Below, piece after piece: positions 51,687-61,094 of a DNA stretch of 64,000 bases. A program made the position numbers and the translations under genes. The stretch is taken from NCBI GenBank assembly GCA_018208355.1, contig CP062796.1:1520494-1584493 (forward strand), in the 5' to 3' direction. Positions within the stretch are counted from its first letter, which is position 1; each line of letters begins with the position of its first letter. The notes under the pieces were generated by a model. It saw only the letters and a list, made by a program, of their open reading frames with translations. It did not search any database and was not told where the DNA came from. The stretch comes from Candidatus Fermentithermobacillus carboniphilus. Its GTDB lineage: Bacteria; Bacillota; Sulfobacillia; Fermentithermobacillales; Fermentithermobacillaceae.

Positions 51687-54428
51687 GTGTCTATACTCAA
51701 AGGGCTTTTAGACTCCAATGAAAGAGAACTGAGACGCCTGCGCCCAATAGTGCAGGCTGTATCGAGTTTTGAACCTCATCTGAAAAAGCTCAGCGACAGC
51801 GAACTTGCAGCAAAGACGCAAGAGTTCAAAGAAAGGATTGCCCGGGGAGAACCCGTGGACCGCCTGTTGCCGGAGGCCTTTGCGACCGTCCGAGAGGTCT
51901 CCTCACGGGTCCTCGACATGCGACATTTTGACGTTCAGATAATGGGAGGAATAGTGCTCCACCAGGGCCGTATCGCAGAGATGCAGACCGGAGAGGGGAA
52001 AACTCTGGTTGCGACCCTTCCGGCATATCTGAACGCGGTGGCGGGACGAACGGTGCACGTGGTCACGGTAAACGACTACCTCGCCAAAAGAGACCGGGAA
52101 TGGATGGGTCAAATCTATCGGTTCCTGGGGTTAGACGTGGGGCTGGTGATTCCCGGGATGGACACAGCCTCAAAGAAAAAAGCGTATTCGTGCCCGATCA
52201 TCTATGGAACCAACACAGAATTTGGCTTCGACTACTTGCGAGACAATATGGCCTGGCGCAAAGAGGATCTGGTCCAGAGCGAGCTGGACTACGCCATAAT
52301 CGACGAGGTCGACTCGATCCTCATAGACGAGGCCAGGACCCCTCTCATCATCTCGGGTCAGGGAGAAGGTTCTACCGATATCTATTACCGGTTTAGAGAC
52401 CTCGCCTCTGCATTGAAAAAAGATAAACATTACACCGTGGACGAGAAAGCCCGCGTTGTGGCTCTCACAGAAGAAGGGGTCAGGAAAGCCGAAGAGTGGC
52501 TCGGTATCGAGAATCTCTATTCCCAGGAAACCATGGATCTTTCCCACTACCTCATCCAGGCTTTGCGAGCCAAGGAGCTCATGCGTCGCGATGTGGATTA
52601 CGTAGTGAAAGACGGGGAGGTTCTCATAGTCGACGAATTTACCGGGAGGATACTCGTCGGTAGAAGGTTCTCTGATGGCCTTCACCAGGCTATCGAAGCT
52701 AAAGAAGGCGTGAAGGTCAGAGAAGAAACGGATACGCTGGCCACTATTACGGTGCAGAACTTTTTCAGGATGTACAAGAAACTTGCGGGAATGACCGGTA
52801 CCGCTGCAACCGAAGAATCGGAGTTCATGGAAATATATGGCCTGGACGTGGTGACGATACCGACTAACGCGCCCCTCATACGGACCAGCCTGCCCGATTC
52901 TATCTGGAAAACCGAAAAGGCGAAATTCCGGGCCGTGGTTGAGGAGATATCCGAGATGCACCAAGCGGGACGTCCCGTGCTGGTAGGCACAAGGTCCGTC
53001 GAGAAATCCGAGATGCTCTCGGAGATGCTGAAAAAGCGCGGTATCCCCCATGAAGTGCTCAACGCCAAATATCACGAGCGAGAGGCGGAGATAGTCGCGC
53101 AGGCCGGGCGTAAAGGGGCAGTCACCATTGCGACCAATATGGCTGGGCGGGGTACGGATATCCTGCTTGGCGGGAACCCTGCGTTTATGGCCAGGAGGGC
53201 TTTGAGACAGGAAGGGTTCGATCCCGAGGTTATCGCCATCGCTTCTGAAAAAGTCCTTCCGGCTGAAATGTCCAGGAAGATAGAGCAAGGCGAGATAGAT
53301 GATTTCCTGCAAAAAGTCCTCGCTGCCAGGGAACGGTACCGTGCACTGTACGACGAATTCAAAAAGATCACAGACCGTGAGCACGACGAAGTCGTGAGAC
53401 TCGGCGGGCTTCACGTCATCGGTACCGAGCGTCACGAAGCCCGAAGGATCGATAACCAGCTGCGAGGTCGTGCAGGGAGACAGGGAGACCCCGGTTCCTC
53501 CCGGTTCTACCTCTCGCTTGAAGATGAGCTCATGAGGCTTTTCGGCGGCGATCTCATCGCCAGCGTCATGGAAAAGGTAGGTTTTCCAGAAGATGAGGCC
53601 ATCGAACATCCGCTTATAACTAAATCGGTGGAAACTGCTCAGAAACGGATCGAGGCACACAACTTTGCTATCAGGAAGAATGTTCTGGAATACGACAATG
53701 TCCTCAATAAACAGAGGGAAATCATATACGGCGAGAGGCGGCGTATCCTCGATTGTGAAGACCCGTCAGAGATAGTCAGGGGGATGATGGATAGAGTTAT
53801 AGACAGGACCCTTAATCTCTACTGGCCGAAAGGAGCCAAAAAGCAAGAGGTTGACCTCGGTGGATTGAAAGCGTATTTCGCCGACCTCATACCCGGTTTC
53901 TTACTGGATGTGGATAGTGATGCTGTTTCTACACGCGAGGATCTCATGTCCCGTTTGAAGACCGGATTTGAGGCCCGGTACCGGGAGAAAGCCGCTGAAC
54001 TTGGAGATGACATGAAAGATCTGGAACGTATCATCCTCTTGAGGGTTGTAGACCAGAAATGGATAGACCACCTGAGGGCTATGGAGGGTCTGCGCGAGGG
54101 GATAGGCCTCCGTGCTTACGGCCAGAGAGATCCTCTACTTGAGTACCAGAGAGAAGGATTTGAGCTGTTCCAGAGTATGGTGCAAAATATCGAAGAGGAT
54201 ACCGTTCGTTATCTGTTCCGGGTGACGGTCAAGAAACCTGAAAGATCCGAATCAGATGCCGGAGGAAATATATCTCGTTCGAGACCCCGGGGTAGGGTAG
54301 TTTCACCGGAAGGTCCGGCTCAAAGATCCCTGGCTCGGAAAACCGAACGAAAAGTAGGCCGGAACGATCCCTGCCCCTGTGGCAGTGGCAAGAAGTACAA
54401 GAACTGTTGCGGCAAGCTGGCTGACTGA
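51687..54428 (+). CDS. secA: Preprotein translocase ATPase SecA
   Basis: SecA drives proteins through the SecYEG channel. The 913-residue protein has Walker A TGEGKT with K105, the DEAD-type [18 protein letters not shown], the preprotein-binding region, [14 protein letters not shown], the [15 protein letters not shown] helicase motif and the C-terminal zinc segment [16 protein letters not shown] 51687 ([16 protein letters not shown]) follows AAGGGG at 51675-51680; the open frame from 51666 adds seven residues without a ribosome-binding site. Confidence 0.98.
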   Translation: MSILKGLLDSNERELRRLRPIVQAVSSFEPHLKKLSDSELAAKTQEFKERIARGEPVDRLLPEAFATVREVSSRVLDMRHFDVQIMGGIVLHQGRIAEMQTGEGKTLVATLPAYLNAVAGRTVHVVTVNDYLAKRDREWMGQIYRFLGLDVGLVIPGMDTASKKKAYSCPIIYGTNTEFGFDYLRDNMAWRKEDLVQSELDYAIIDEVDSILIDEARTPLIISGQGEGSTDIYYRFRDLASALKKDKHYTVDEKARVVALTEEGVRKAEEWLGIENLYSQETMDLSHYLIQALRAKELMRRDVDYVVKDGEVLIVDEFTGRILVGRRFSDGLHQAIEAKEGVKVREETDTLATITVQNFFRMYKKLAGMTGTAATEESEFMEIYGLDVVTIPTNAPLIRTSLPDSIWKTEKAKFRAVVEEISEMHQAGRPVLVGTRSVEKSEMLSEMLKKRGIPHEVLNAKYHEREAEIVAQAGRKGAVTIATNMAGRGTDILLGGNPAFMARRALRQEGFDPEVIAIASEKVLPAEMSRKIEQGEIDDFLQKVLAARERYRALYDEFKKITDREHDEVVRLGGLHVIGTERHEARRIDNQLRGRAGRQGDPGSSRFYLSLEDELMRLFGGDLIASVMEKVGFPEDEAIEHPLITKSVETAQKRIEAHNFAIRKNVLEYDNVLNKQREIIYGERRRILDCEDPSEIVRGMMDRVIDRTLNLYWPKGAKKQEVDLGGLKAYFADLIPGFLLDVDSDAVSTREDLMSRLKTGFEARYREKAAELGDDMKDLERIILLRVVDQKWIDHLRAMEGLREGIGLRAYGQRDPLLEYQREGFELFQSMVQNIEEDTVRYLFRVTVKKPERSESDAGGNISRSRPRGRVVSPEGPAQRSLARKTERKVGRNDPCPCGSGKKYKNCCGKLAD

Positions 54429-54435
54429 GGCCGGC

Positions 54436-54452
54436 AGGAGGCTCGGCCTCCT
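54436..54452 (+). terminator. Hairpin between secA and prfB
   Basis: AGGAGGC (54436-54442) pairs perfectly with GCCTCCT (54446-54452) around TCG, eight bases after the secA stop. The following TCCTT is a poor T-tract, so read-through into prfB is likely. Confidence 0.45.
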
Positions 54453-54562
54453 TCCTTAAGTCAACCGGGTATCCGGGAGGGACTGCCCAGGGAGCGCATA
54501 TATATGTAAGCGAAGGATATCTTGCGAGTTTATCGCGGAGATGATCCCGAGGAGGATAATCT

Positions 54563-55676
54563 ATGTACGAAGACATCATCCGAGAATTGGAAAGCCTCAA
54601 GGAAAGACTATGCAATATCGGGAGGTCTCTTTGACTTAGAGGGTCTTAAGAAAGAGGCAGCTTCCCTCAAGGCAGAGATGGAAGATCCGTCTATATGGCA
54701 GAACCCGTCAAGGGCTCAGGAACTCGGGAAACGGATCAGGCGGATCGAGGATAAGCTCAACAACTATAGCGAGATTGAAAAAGCGCTGGACGACAGCCTC
54801 GAGATCGCTTCTTTGGCGGAAGAAGAGGGGGACCTTTCGCTCATTTCAGACCTCACTGAAACGGTCAGGGCGCTCGGAGAAAAAGTGCGGGAGCTTGAAC
54901 TCCGCACGCTTCTATCGGGTCCTTATGATGCCCGCGATGCAATAGTTACCCTGCATGCAGGTGCCGGCGGTACTGAAGCCATGGACTGGGTCGAGATGCT
55001 CTACAGGATGTACTGCCGGTGGGCTGAAAGAAGGGGATTCAAGGTTGAAACCCTGGACATGCTCCCCGGAGAAGAGGCGGGACTGAAGAGCGTCAGTTTT
55101 TCGGTCAGAGGGGATTATGCTTACGGGTTCTTGCGGCCTGAAAAAGGCGTGCATCGGCTGGTCAGGATCTCGCCGTTTGACGCGAACCAGAGGCGACATA
55201 CCTCTTTCGCGTCGGTGGACGTTCTTCCTGAGCTTGAGGAGGACACCGAAATCGAGATTAACCCCAATGACCTCCGCATCGATACTTTTAGGTCTTCCGG
55301 CGCTGGAGGGCAGCACGTCAATAAGACCGACTCGGCGGTGCGGATAACTCACATCCCGACGGGAATTGTGGTTACGTGCCAGAACGAACGATCGCAGCAT
55401 TCTAACAGGCTGGTGGCAATGCGCCTCCTCAAAGCCAAGCTTTTGGCCTTGAAAGAAGAGGAGCGCATGAGGGAGATAGAGAATCTCAGGGGCCCACACA
55501 AAGAAATCGCTTGGGGCAACCAGATACGCTCCTACGTGTTCCAGCCTTACACCCTCGTGAAAGATCACCGAACGGGGGTCGAAATCGGCAGTGTGGAAAG
55601 AGTCATGGACGGTGACATAGACGAGTTCATCTACGCAAAACTGAGGCAAGACGCGCTGGCGAATCATCAGTCTTAA
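54563..55676 (+). CDS. prfB: Peptide chain release factor 2, with programmed +1 frameshift
   Basis: RF2 releases peptides at UGA and UAA. Translation starts at ATG 54563 (GAGGAGGA at 54549-54556) and reads 23 codons to TGA at 54632-54634. A +1 shift at CTT-TGA-C moves to the second frame (GAC 54633), giving about 370 residues. The internal site has GGGAGG upstream of the slippery CTT, as in the classic autoregulated prfB. The main frame has the RF2 recognition tripeptide SPF (RISPFDANQRRHTSFASV) and GGQ in SSGAGGQHVN. The second frame alone extends upstream to 54522, but that N-terminus is not real. Confidence 0.96.
54629..54635 (+). promoter_or_regulatory. prfB +1 recoding site
   Basis: CTT TGA C, preceded by GGGAGG (54619-54624) that pairs with the ribosome to promote slippage. 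When RF2 is scarce, UGA is read slowly and the ribosome shifts by one base, raising RF2 production. Confidence 0.93.
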
Positions 55677-55765
55677 CTCGCGTCCGGGTGGGACTCCAGG
55701 GCCGAGGTTTCCTGTCGTCCTGCCCCTCGGGGGGCAAATCAAGTATCCGGAAAGGAGGCGAAAAC

Positions 55766-56260
55766 CTGGTCCGGGAACCGGCTTGGCTGGAGATGAAAAC
55801 AGTCAAGTTTCTTAAACCAGGGACGCCTGAGATGGAAACGTCGAGATACAGAAGGAAAGTCCTTTTTCAGTTCTGGTTTTTCCTGGTTTTAGGGTTGTTT
55901 CTTGGATGGTTCGGGAGAAGCCTTGCTTCTCCAGATACCCCTCTTCCCGGAAGCCAGGAAGATCCGCTGGTGTCAAAGTCCTACGTCGACATGCAAGTCA
56001 AGATGAACGTGGTGGAACTTCCCCAGGGAAAGATTCTCCTTGGTTCGTCGGGAACCGAGATAGTCCTCCGTTCGGGAAAGGCCAGAGTCATCGACTCTCA
56101 GCTCGGCGGGCTGTCCGACGTGACCGCTGCCAGAGACCTGAGGCGTGGCGAAGCTGTCCCCGCCAATCACTTACTGATAGTTCCCAGGGACGATGGGCGT
56201 GGCGTAGAAGCCCTGTCGCCGGTGATTCTCCTGGTCCGGGGTAGCTATACAGTCAAATGA
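55766..56260 (+). CDS. Conserved membrane-anchored protein of unknown function
   Basis: The protein has one membrane helix at about 37-57 (FQFWFFLVLGLFLGWF in the longer reading) and a soluble extracytoplasmic part with DPLVSKSYVD, ILLGSSGTEIVLRSGKARVID, GGLSDVTAARDLRRGEAVPANHLLIVPR and DGRGV. I know this pattern as a Clostridia-type protein without an assigned role. The start is unclear: AAAGGAGG (55751-55758) points to CTG 55766, a rare start codon, while ATG 55793 and ATG 55832 lack good sites. The gene runs toward csaB on the other strand. Confidence 0.7.
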   Translation: MVREPAWLEMKTVKFLKPGTPEMETSRYRRKVLFQFWFFLVLGLFLGWFGRSLASPDTPLPGSQEDPLVSKSYVDMQVKMNVVELPQGKILLGSSGTEIVLRSGKARVIDSQLGGLSDVTAARDLRRGEAVPANHLLIVPRDDGRGVEALSPVILLVRGSYTVK

Positions 56261-56285
56261 CGCTCGATAAGGATAGCGCGAAGCC

Positions 56286-57413
56286 CTACGAGGCCAGATC
56301 CCTTGAAGAGTTTGCGCTCGTGCATTGGTTGAGAACTGAGAGGATCATATCGATGTTCTTCTTCGCCAGGGCCTGGAATTCGCAAAGGTTCCTTTTAAGG
56401 GTCGCCGCGAAGGCATCCCTGTTTTTCGCAAGATGCTGGCAAGCCGCAATTAGGTCAAAGTTACGGGAGTCTTTGGGAGCAGGTAGGACCGGGCATCCTG
56501 CAGCGCGGCAGAAGGCGCCGATTTTAGGGTCGATTTCCAGGCCGATGAAAGGAACTTCCGCCCTTGCGGCGAGGATCAGCGTGTGGAGGCGCATGCCCAC
56601 GCAGAAATCGCTCTTCGCCAGAACCCCGAGGGCGTCTTCCGGTGAAAGGTCACCGACGACAGGGAGAGGTTCTTGTCCGCGCCTTTTAATTTCGCCGTTC
56701 AACTGTTCTGCGATCTCTCTATCCCTGTCCTGCATGAGCAAGAAAGCGGGAAAAAACCCGTTGCCTCTGAGATACTGGGCAGCTGAAATGATCTCTGGGT
56801 AGAACCAGGACGGAGCGTCTATCGCTCGGATGGCTATGAAGACGATGCCGGGTTTCTCCGGGACATTAGCTGCTCGCAGGACTTCTTCGACCTTTTCGGG
56901 GGAGGCGGGAGATAGCAGGAAAGCGGGGTCGGCGGTGACGTCCACCTCGTTCTTGATCCCCAGCCTAATCAGCTCATCCCTGGATTCCCGGTCCCTCACG
57001 GTAATCTTCCTTGCAGTGGAAAGGGCTTTTTTCGCAAGGAACCTACCTATCTTCGACCTGATAGGTCCTATGCCGTTTGCGTAGACTACAAGAGGTTTTC
57101 CCAGAAGCCTGGCCGCGTATATTATCGCGATGTAATATAAAAGCGACCTGAAGGATGTCGAATCCTGCAACAGGCTTCCCCCGCCGAACACCACAAGGTC
57201 AGCTTTATTCATGGCGCGAGAGACTTCTATCGGGGACATTCTCTGGAAGCACTCTACCTCGTAGGAGAGTGAGGTATCTTTCGGGTTTCTCGAAAGCACC
57301 ATTATCTTCAAGCCGGGATCGGCTTCCCTCAACGCCTTCACGGTGGAAGCCAGGATAGCTTCATCGCCAGTGTTCCCGAAACCGTAATAACCGGAAAGGA
57401 GGACGCTCCTCAC
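56286..57413 (-). CDS. csaB: Polysaccharide pyruvyl transferase CsaB
   Basis: CsaB adds ketal pyruvate to a secondary cell-wall polymer so that SLH-domain surface proteins can bind. The 375-residue protein has LLSGYYGFGNTGDEAIL, VVFGGGSLLQD, the IGPIRSKIGR segment, TVRDRESRDEL, and the C-terminal SDFCVGMRLHTLILAARAEVPFIGLEIDPKI. The GTG at 57413 was chosen because AAGAGGTG upstream fits; the frame stays open a further 27 codons. It is one of only two minus-strand genes and diverges from tagA. Confidence 0.94.
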   Translation of the reverse strand: MRSVLLSGYYGFGNTGDEAILASTVKALREADPGLKIMVLSRNPKDTSLSYEVECFQRMSPIEVSRAMNKADLVVFGGGSLLQDSTSFRSLLYYIAIIYAARLLGKPLVVYANGIGPIRSKIGRFLAKKALSTARKITVRDRESRDELIRLGIKNEVDVTADPAFLLSPASPEKVEEVLRAANVPEKPGIVFIAIRAIDAPSWFYPEIISAAQYLRGNGFFPAFLLMQDRDREIAEQLNGEIKRRGQEPLPVVGDLSPEDALGVLAKSDFCVGMRLHTLILAARAEVPFIGLEIDPKIGAFCRAAGCPVLPAPKDSRNFDLIAACQHLAKNRDAFAATLKRNLCEFQALAKKNIDMILSVLNQCTSANSSRDLAS

Positions 57414-57437
57414 ATTCCGCACCTCTTTTTCCGAAAA

Positions 57438-57466
57438 ATAACAGATCCTGACGGTAAACGTAACAA
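57438..57466 (-). promoter_or_regulatory. Candidate promoter of csaB
   Basis: On the minus strand TTGTTA (57466-57461), 17 bases, TGTTAT (57443-57438). Each box matches four of six consensus bases. It lies about 25 bases upstream of the chosen start. Confidence 0.35.
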
Positions 57467-57647
57467 AACTAAAACACCGACCCGGCGCAGGCAAATCACC
57501 CTTTCCTTAAGGGATCATAACAGAAAAGGGGGTCGACGGTAATAAGCGCGAACATGGCGAAAATGAGAGGATGGGGTGACCTGCTTGTAGAAACCTGACG
57601 TATGGCGTACCTTTAATATGACTTACACCGAAAGGACGGGTGATTTT

Positions 57648-58415
57648 GTGGTTTCCCTGAATATTCTGGGTGTAGAATTTTACCCGATAACTCTGAGCGG
57701 TGCACTACATACTATCGACTGGATGCTGTCGCGGACCGACGGTTGTACGAGGCTCGTGGTCACGGCGAACCCGGTGATGGTCATGATCGCTCAGAGGGAC
57801 CCGGAATTCATGGAAATCCTCAAAAAAGCCCATTTGATAGTCCCGGACGGTGTCGGAATTTTGTGGGCTGCCCGAAAACGCGGCCTAAAACTCCCCGAAC
57901 GAGTGACCGGAGTTGACCTCGCCACAAGCCTATTGAAGTTGCGGCCATCCCCCAGGTTCTTTTTCCTTGGAGGTCAACCCGGCATAGCCGAGAGCGCCAG
58001 GAGAAATGTAGAAAGAGACAACCCGGGCGTGCAAATCTGCGGAACTCACCACGGGTATTTCAGCGGTGAGGAGGAGGAGAAAGTTGTCGGGATCATAAGG
58101 GAGGCGCGTCCGGACGTCTTATTTGTAGCCATGGGCTCGCCGAGGCAGGAGAAATTCGTATGGAGGAACCGAAAATCTCTAGGGGCTCGGGTCGCCCTGG
58201 GTCTTGGCGGCGTCTTGGATGTTCTTGCAGGGAAAACCAAAAGGGCTCCCGAGTTCTTCCAAAAAGCGGGCCTCGAGTGGCTGTACAGGCTGGTCCGTGA
58301 ACCGAGGAGGATCAAGAATGACATCCTTCTCTTTGAATTTGCCCTGAGGGTTTACGCAGAGTCACTTGGAAGAGGGAAACGGCAGAAAGAAGGAGATGAA
58401 GCCAGTGCTGAGTGA
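57648..58415 (+). CDS. tagA: N-acetylmannosaminyltransferase of the WecG/TagA/CpsF family
   Basis: TagA transfers ManNAc from UDP-ManNAc (product of WecB) to lipid-linked GlcNAc. The 255-residue protein has NILGVEFYPITLSGAL, the TANPVMV motif, PDGVGILWAARKRGLKLPERVTGVDL with the catalytic aspartate, FFLGGQPG, and MGSPRQEKFV. GTG 57648 follows a GGGTGAT site; ATG 57618 would add ten residues. The gene overlaps the transketolase start. Confidence 0.92.
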   Translation: MVSLNILGVEFYPITLSGALHTIDWMLSRTDGCTRLVVTANPVMVMIAQRDPEFMEILKKAHLIVPDGVGILWAARKRGLKLPERVTGVDLATSLLKLRPSPRFFFLGGQPGIAESARRNVERDNPGVQICGTHHGYFSGEEEEKVVGIIREARPDVLFVAMGSPRQEKFVWRNRKSLGARVALGLGGVLDVLAGKTKRAPEFFQKAGLEWLYRLVREPRRIKNDILLFEFALRVYAESLGRGKRQKEGDEASAE

Positions 58416-59259
58416 ACCTCAAAAAGACGAAGCCCTGATCTGTGAAATAGAGACTAGAGCGCGTGCGCTACGGCGGCACATAATCGAGATGGTCGGAAAA
58501 GCCGGTTCGGGACATCCCGGCGGTTCCTTGTCGAGTTCCGACATCCTTGCGACACTCTATTTCGGCGGTTTTCTCAGGCTAAAACCAGAAGACCCTCTGT
58601 GGCCTGAAAGAGATAGGTTCATCCTTTCGAAAGGTCACGCCGCCCCTGCCCTCTACGCTGCCCTTGCCGAGAGAGGGTTCTTTGGAAAAGACGTCCTTTT
58701 AACTCTGAGAGAGTTCGGGTCCATCCTCCAGGGACACCCAGATTGTCGGAAGACTCCCGGCGTGGAAGTTTCCACCGGTTCTTTAGGGCAGGGACTTTCT
58801 ATGGGCGTGGGGATGGCTCTTGCTGGAAAACTTGACGGGAAAGGCTACCGCGTGTGGGTATTGCTCGGGGACGGCGAATGCCAGGAGGGCCAGGTATGGG
58901 AGGCTGCCATGGCTGCCAGCCATTACAGGCTGGATAACCTGACGGCCATCGTCGATCACAATCACCTCCAGATCGATAGCAGGATCGAAGAAGTTATGTC
59001 ACCCGAGCCCATCGCCCAGAAGTTCTCCGCTTTCGGCTGGGAAGTCTTTGAGGCCAACGGACACGACATCCAAAACCTCGTGAATGTTTTCAGAAAAGCG
59101 GCAACCGTCCGGGGGAAGCCCTCCGCCGTGATTGCCGACACCGTCAAAGGCCGCGGCGTAAGTTTCATGGAAAACCAGAAAGAATGGCACGGAAAAGCTC
59201 CTAAGGGCGAAGAGCTGGAAAGAGCGCTGAAAGAGCTTTCCGGGGACCATTTGCGCTAG
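58405..59259 (+). CDS. Transketolase, N-terminal (thiamine-binding) subunit
   Basis: The 284-residue subunit holds the thiamine diphosphate and metal site: HIIEMVGKAGSGHPGGSLSS, FILSKGHAAPALYA, TGSLGQGLSMGVGMA and GDGECQEGQVWEAAMAASHYRL ending in NLTAIVDHN. It pairs with the next gene to form the split transketolase of Clostridia and archaea. GTG 58405 was preferred over ATG 58396 because AAGGAG at 58390-58395 abuts that ATG. The gene overlaps tagA by 11 bases. Confidence 0.95.
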   Translation: MLSEPQKDEALICEIETRARALRRHIIEMVGKAGSGHPGGSLSSSDILATLYFGGFLRLKPEDPLWPERDRFILSKGHAAPALYAALAERGFFGKDVLLTLREFGSILQGHPDCRKTPGVEVSTGSLGQGLSMGVGMALAGKLDGKGYRVWVLLGDGECQEGQVWEAAMAASHYRLDNLTAIVDHNHLQIDSRIEEVMSPEPIAQKFSAFGWEVFEANGHDIQNLVNVFRKAATVRGKPSAVIADTVKGRGVSFMENQKEWHGKAPKGEELERALKELSGDHLR

Positions 59260-59271
59260 GGAGTGGTAGCC

Positions 59272-60264
59272 ATGATAGCGACGAGAGACGCTTACGGTGA
59301 AATCCTTGTCGAACTAGGTCGAGAGAATCCCAACATCGTGGTGCTTGACGCGGACCTTTCGTCTTCTACGAAGACGGAAAAGTTTGCCAAGGCGTTCCCG
59401 GAAAGATTCTTCAACGTAGGGATAGCAGAAGCTAACATGATGGGGATCGCCGCGGGGCTTGCGCGTTCAGGCAAGATCCCGTTCGTGTCGACTTTTGCCG
59501 TGTTTGCCACGGGGAGAGCGTATGACCAGATACGTCAGTCCATCGCTTATCCCCGGTTCAACGTCAAGATAGTCGCGTCCCACGGTGGCTTGTCTGTCGG
59601 GCCCGACGGGGCGTCCCACCAGGCGCTGGAAGATGTCGCCCTGATGCGGGCAATTCCCGGAATGGTCGTCATCGTCCCCTGCGATGCCCACGAGACGAAA
59701 GAGGCGATTAAGGCTGCCTTGAGGCACGACGGGCCTGTCTACGTGAGGCTCGGGAGGGAGAAGGTGCCCTCTGTGCTACCTGACGACGCGACGTTTGAAA
59801 TAGGAAAAGGGCTAATCCTGTGGCCGGATAAAAGACGCGAAGACCTTATATCCTCCGTATCTCGCGGAGAACCAAAAGAGTCCGCGCATCTTTTCGACGT
59901 CGCTTTCGTCGCTTCGGGGATAATGGTGAAGCCGGCTCTGGATGCCGCGAGGATCCTTGGACAGGAGGGAAAAACCTGTCTTGTGGCTGATTTTGCCAGT
60001 ATAAAGCCCCTTGACGAAGAACTTCTGGTGGCGATAGCGAAAAACAGCCGACTCGTCGTGACTTGCGAAGAGCACAGCATAATCGGGGGGCTGGGCAGCG
60101 CAGTGTGCGAGACTCTGGCGGAAAACTATCCCCGGCCGGTGTTAAGGGTCGGTGTCAGGGATGAATTCGGACAATCGGGTTCGGCCCAGGAACTCCTCGA
60201 TGCTTATGGTCTCACCGCTGAAGGAATTGTCGAAACCGCGAGAAAGGGCCTTTCGAAAGTGTGA
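59272..60264 (+). CDS. Transketolase, C-terminal subunit
   Basis: The 330-residue subunit contains the pyrimidine-binding domain (FFNVGIAEANMMGIAAGLA with the conserved glutamate, FVSTFAVFATGRAYDQIRQS) and the C-terminal transketolase domain (VTCEEHSIIGGLGSAV). It completes the active site with the upstream subunit. A polar stretch at about 190-212 looks inserted compared with shorter homologues. ATG 59272 follows GGGAG at 59259-59263. A terminator follows. Confidence 0.95.
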   Translation: MIATRDAYGEILVELGRENPNIVVLDADLSSSTKTEKFAKAFPERFFNVGIAEANMMGIAAGLARSGKIPFVSTFAVFATGRAYDQIRQSIAYPRFNVKIVASHGGLSVGPDGASHQALEDVALMRAIPGMVVIVPCDAHETKEAIKAALRHDGPVYVRLGREKVPSVLPDDATFEIGKGLILWPDKRREDLISSVSRGEPKESAHLFDVAFVASGIMVKPALDAARILGQEGKTCLVADFASIKPLDEELLVAIAKNSRLVVTCEEHSIIGGLGSAVCETLAENYPRPVLRVGVRDEFGQSGSAQELLDAYGLTAEGIVETARKGLSKV

Positions 60265-60269
60265 GGGTA

Positions 60270-60294
60270 TATCCCCATTGCTGGGGGTATTTTT
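60270..60294 (+). terminator. Intrinsic terminator after transketolase
   Basis: TATCCCC (60270-60276) pairs with GGGGGTA (60283-60289, one T-G wobble) around ATTGCT, followed by five T residues (60290-60294). Confidence 0.75.
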
Positions 60295-60413
60295 GCAGGC
60301 GTGTGTTGACCTTGCCATTTTTTTCTGGAACAGGATCGGGTCAAATTGTGTCGAATATATGACGGTGCAGGTCAGGTTCTGGCCCTGCTTGGGCAGCTGG
60401 CAGGTGATGACGG

Positions 60414-61094
60414 TTGATATCCCTTAGAGACGTGTCGAAGACCTATTCCGAGAACGTAAGGGCGCTCTTCCGCGTAAACCTCGAGATCAGGAAGGGCGAA
60501 TTCGTTTTCATAGTCGGTCCAAGCGGAGCGGGGAAGTCTACTCTCATAAAGCTTCTCTATAGAGAAGAGACACCTACAACGGGTCAGGTCATCGTGTTCG
60601 GAAAAGACCTTCAGAAGATGCGGCGGCGAGAGATCCCGTACTTGAGGCGGAGAATCGGCGTGGTGTTTCAAGACTTCCGTCTTCTCGAAGACAGGACCGT
60701 TGAAGAGAACGTGGCTTTTGCCCTGGAGGTTACCGGAACACCCTGGAGAGACGTGAAGAAACGAGTGGCCCAGGTTATTTCGATGGTAGGGCTTAAAGAC
60801 AGAAAAGACGCATACCCCAGGGAACTTTCAGGTGGCGAGCAGCAAAGAGTCGCCATAGCCAGAGCTCTTGTCCGGAATCCCGATATCTTGCTTGCGGACG
60901 AGCCTTCCGGTAATCTCGACCCTCATACATCCATCGAGATATTCGAGCTCCTTGAACGAGCCAACATGTACGGGACTACGGTCGTAGTGGCCACTCACGC
61001 TCAAAACATAGTGGATGCGCTGAGGAAGAGGGTGGTCGAGCTCCGAGACGGTGTCATCGTGAGAGATGTGAGAAGAGGGGCGTATGGTTCTTGA
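60414..61094 (+). CDS. ftsE: Cell division ATP-binding protein FtsE
   Basis: FtsE is the ABC ATPase that, with FtsX, activates wall hydrolases during division or, in Bacillus, elongation and sporulation. The 226-residue protein has Walker A GPSGAGKST, Q-loop VFQDFRLLEDRTV, the signature LSGGEQQRVAIARAL, and Walker B ILLADEPSGNLDP. TTG 60414 follows AGGTGATG. The stop overlaps the ftsX start by four bases. A 120-base stretch after the terminator upstream shows no clear promoter. Confidence 0.97.
   Translation: MISLRDVSKTYSENVRALFRVNLEIRKGEFVFIVGPSGAGKSTLIKLLYREETPTTGQVIVFGKDLQKMRRREIPYLRRRIGVVFQDFRLLEDRTVEENVAFALEVTGTPWRDVKKRVAQVISMVGLKDRKDAYPRELSGGEQQRVAIARALVRNPDILLADEPSGNLDPHTSIEIFELLERANMYGTTVVVATHAQNIVDALRKRVVELRDGVIVRDVRRGAYGS

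Noticed and set aside
54522..54562. Single-frame prfB start at 54522
   Set aside because: The start at 54563 with a strong ribosome-binding site and the CTT-TGA-C recoding site explains the gene better.
56257..56802. Plus-strand open frame of about 180 codons
   Set aside because: It lies opposite csaB, which has full family motifs on the minus strand; the plus frame has none.
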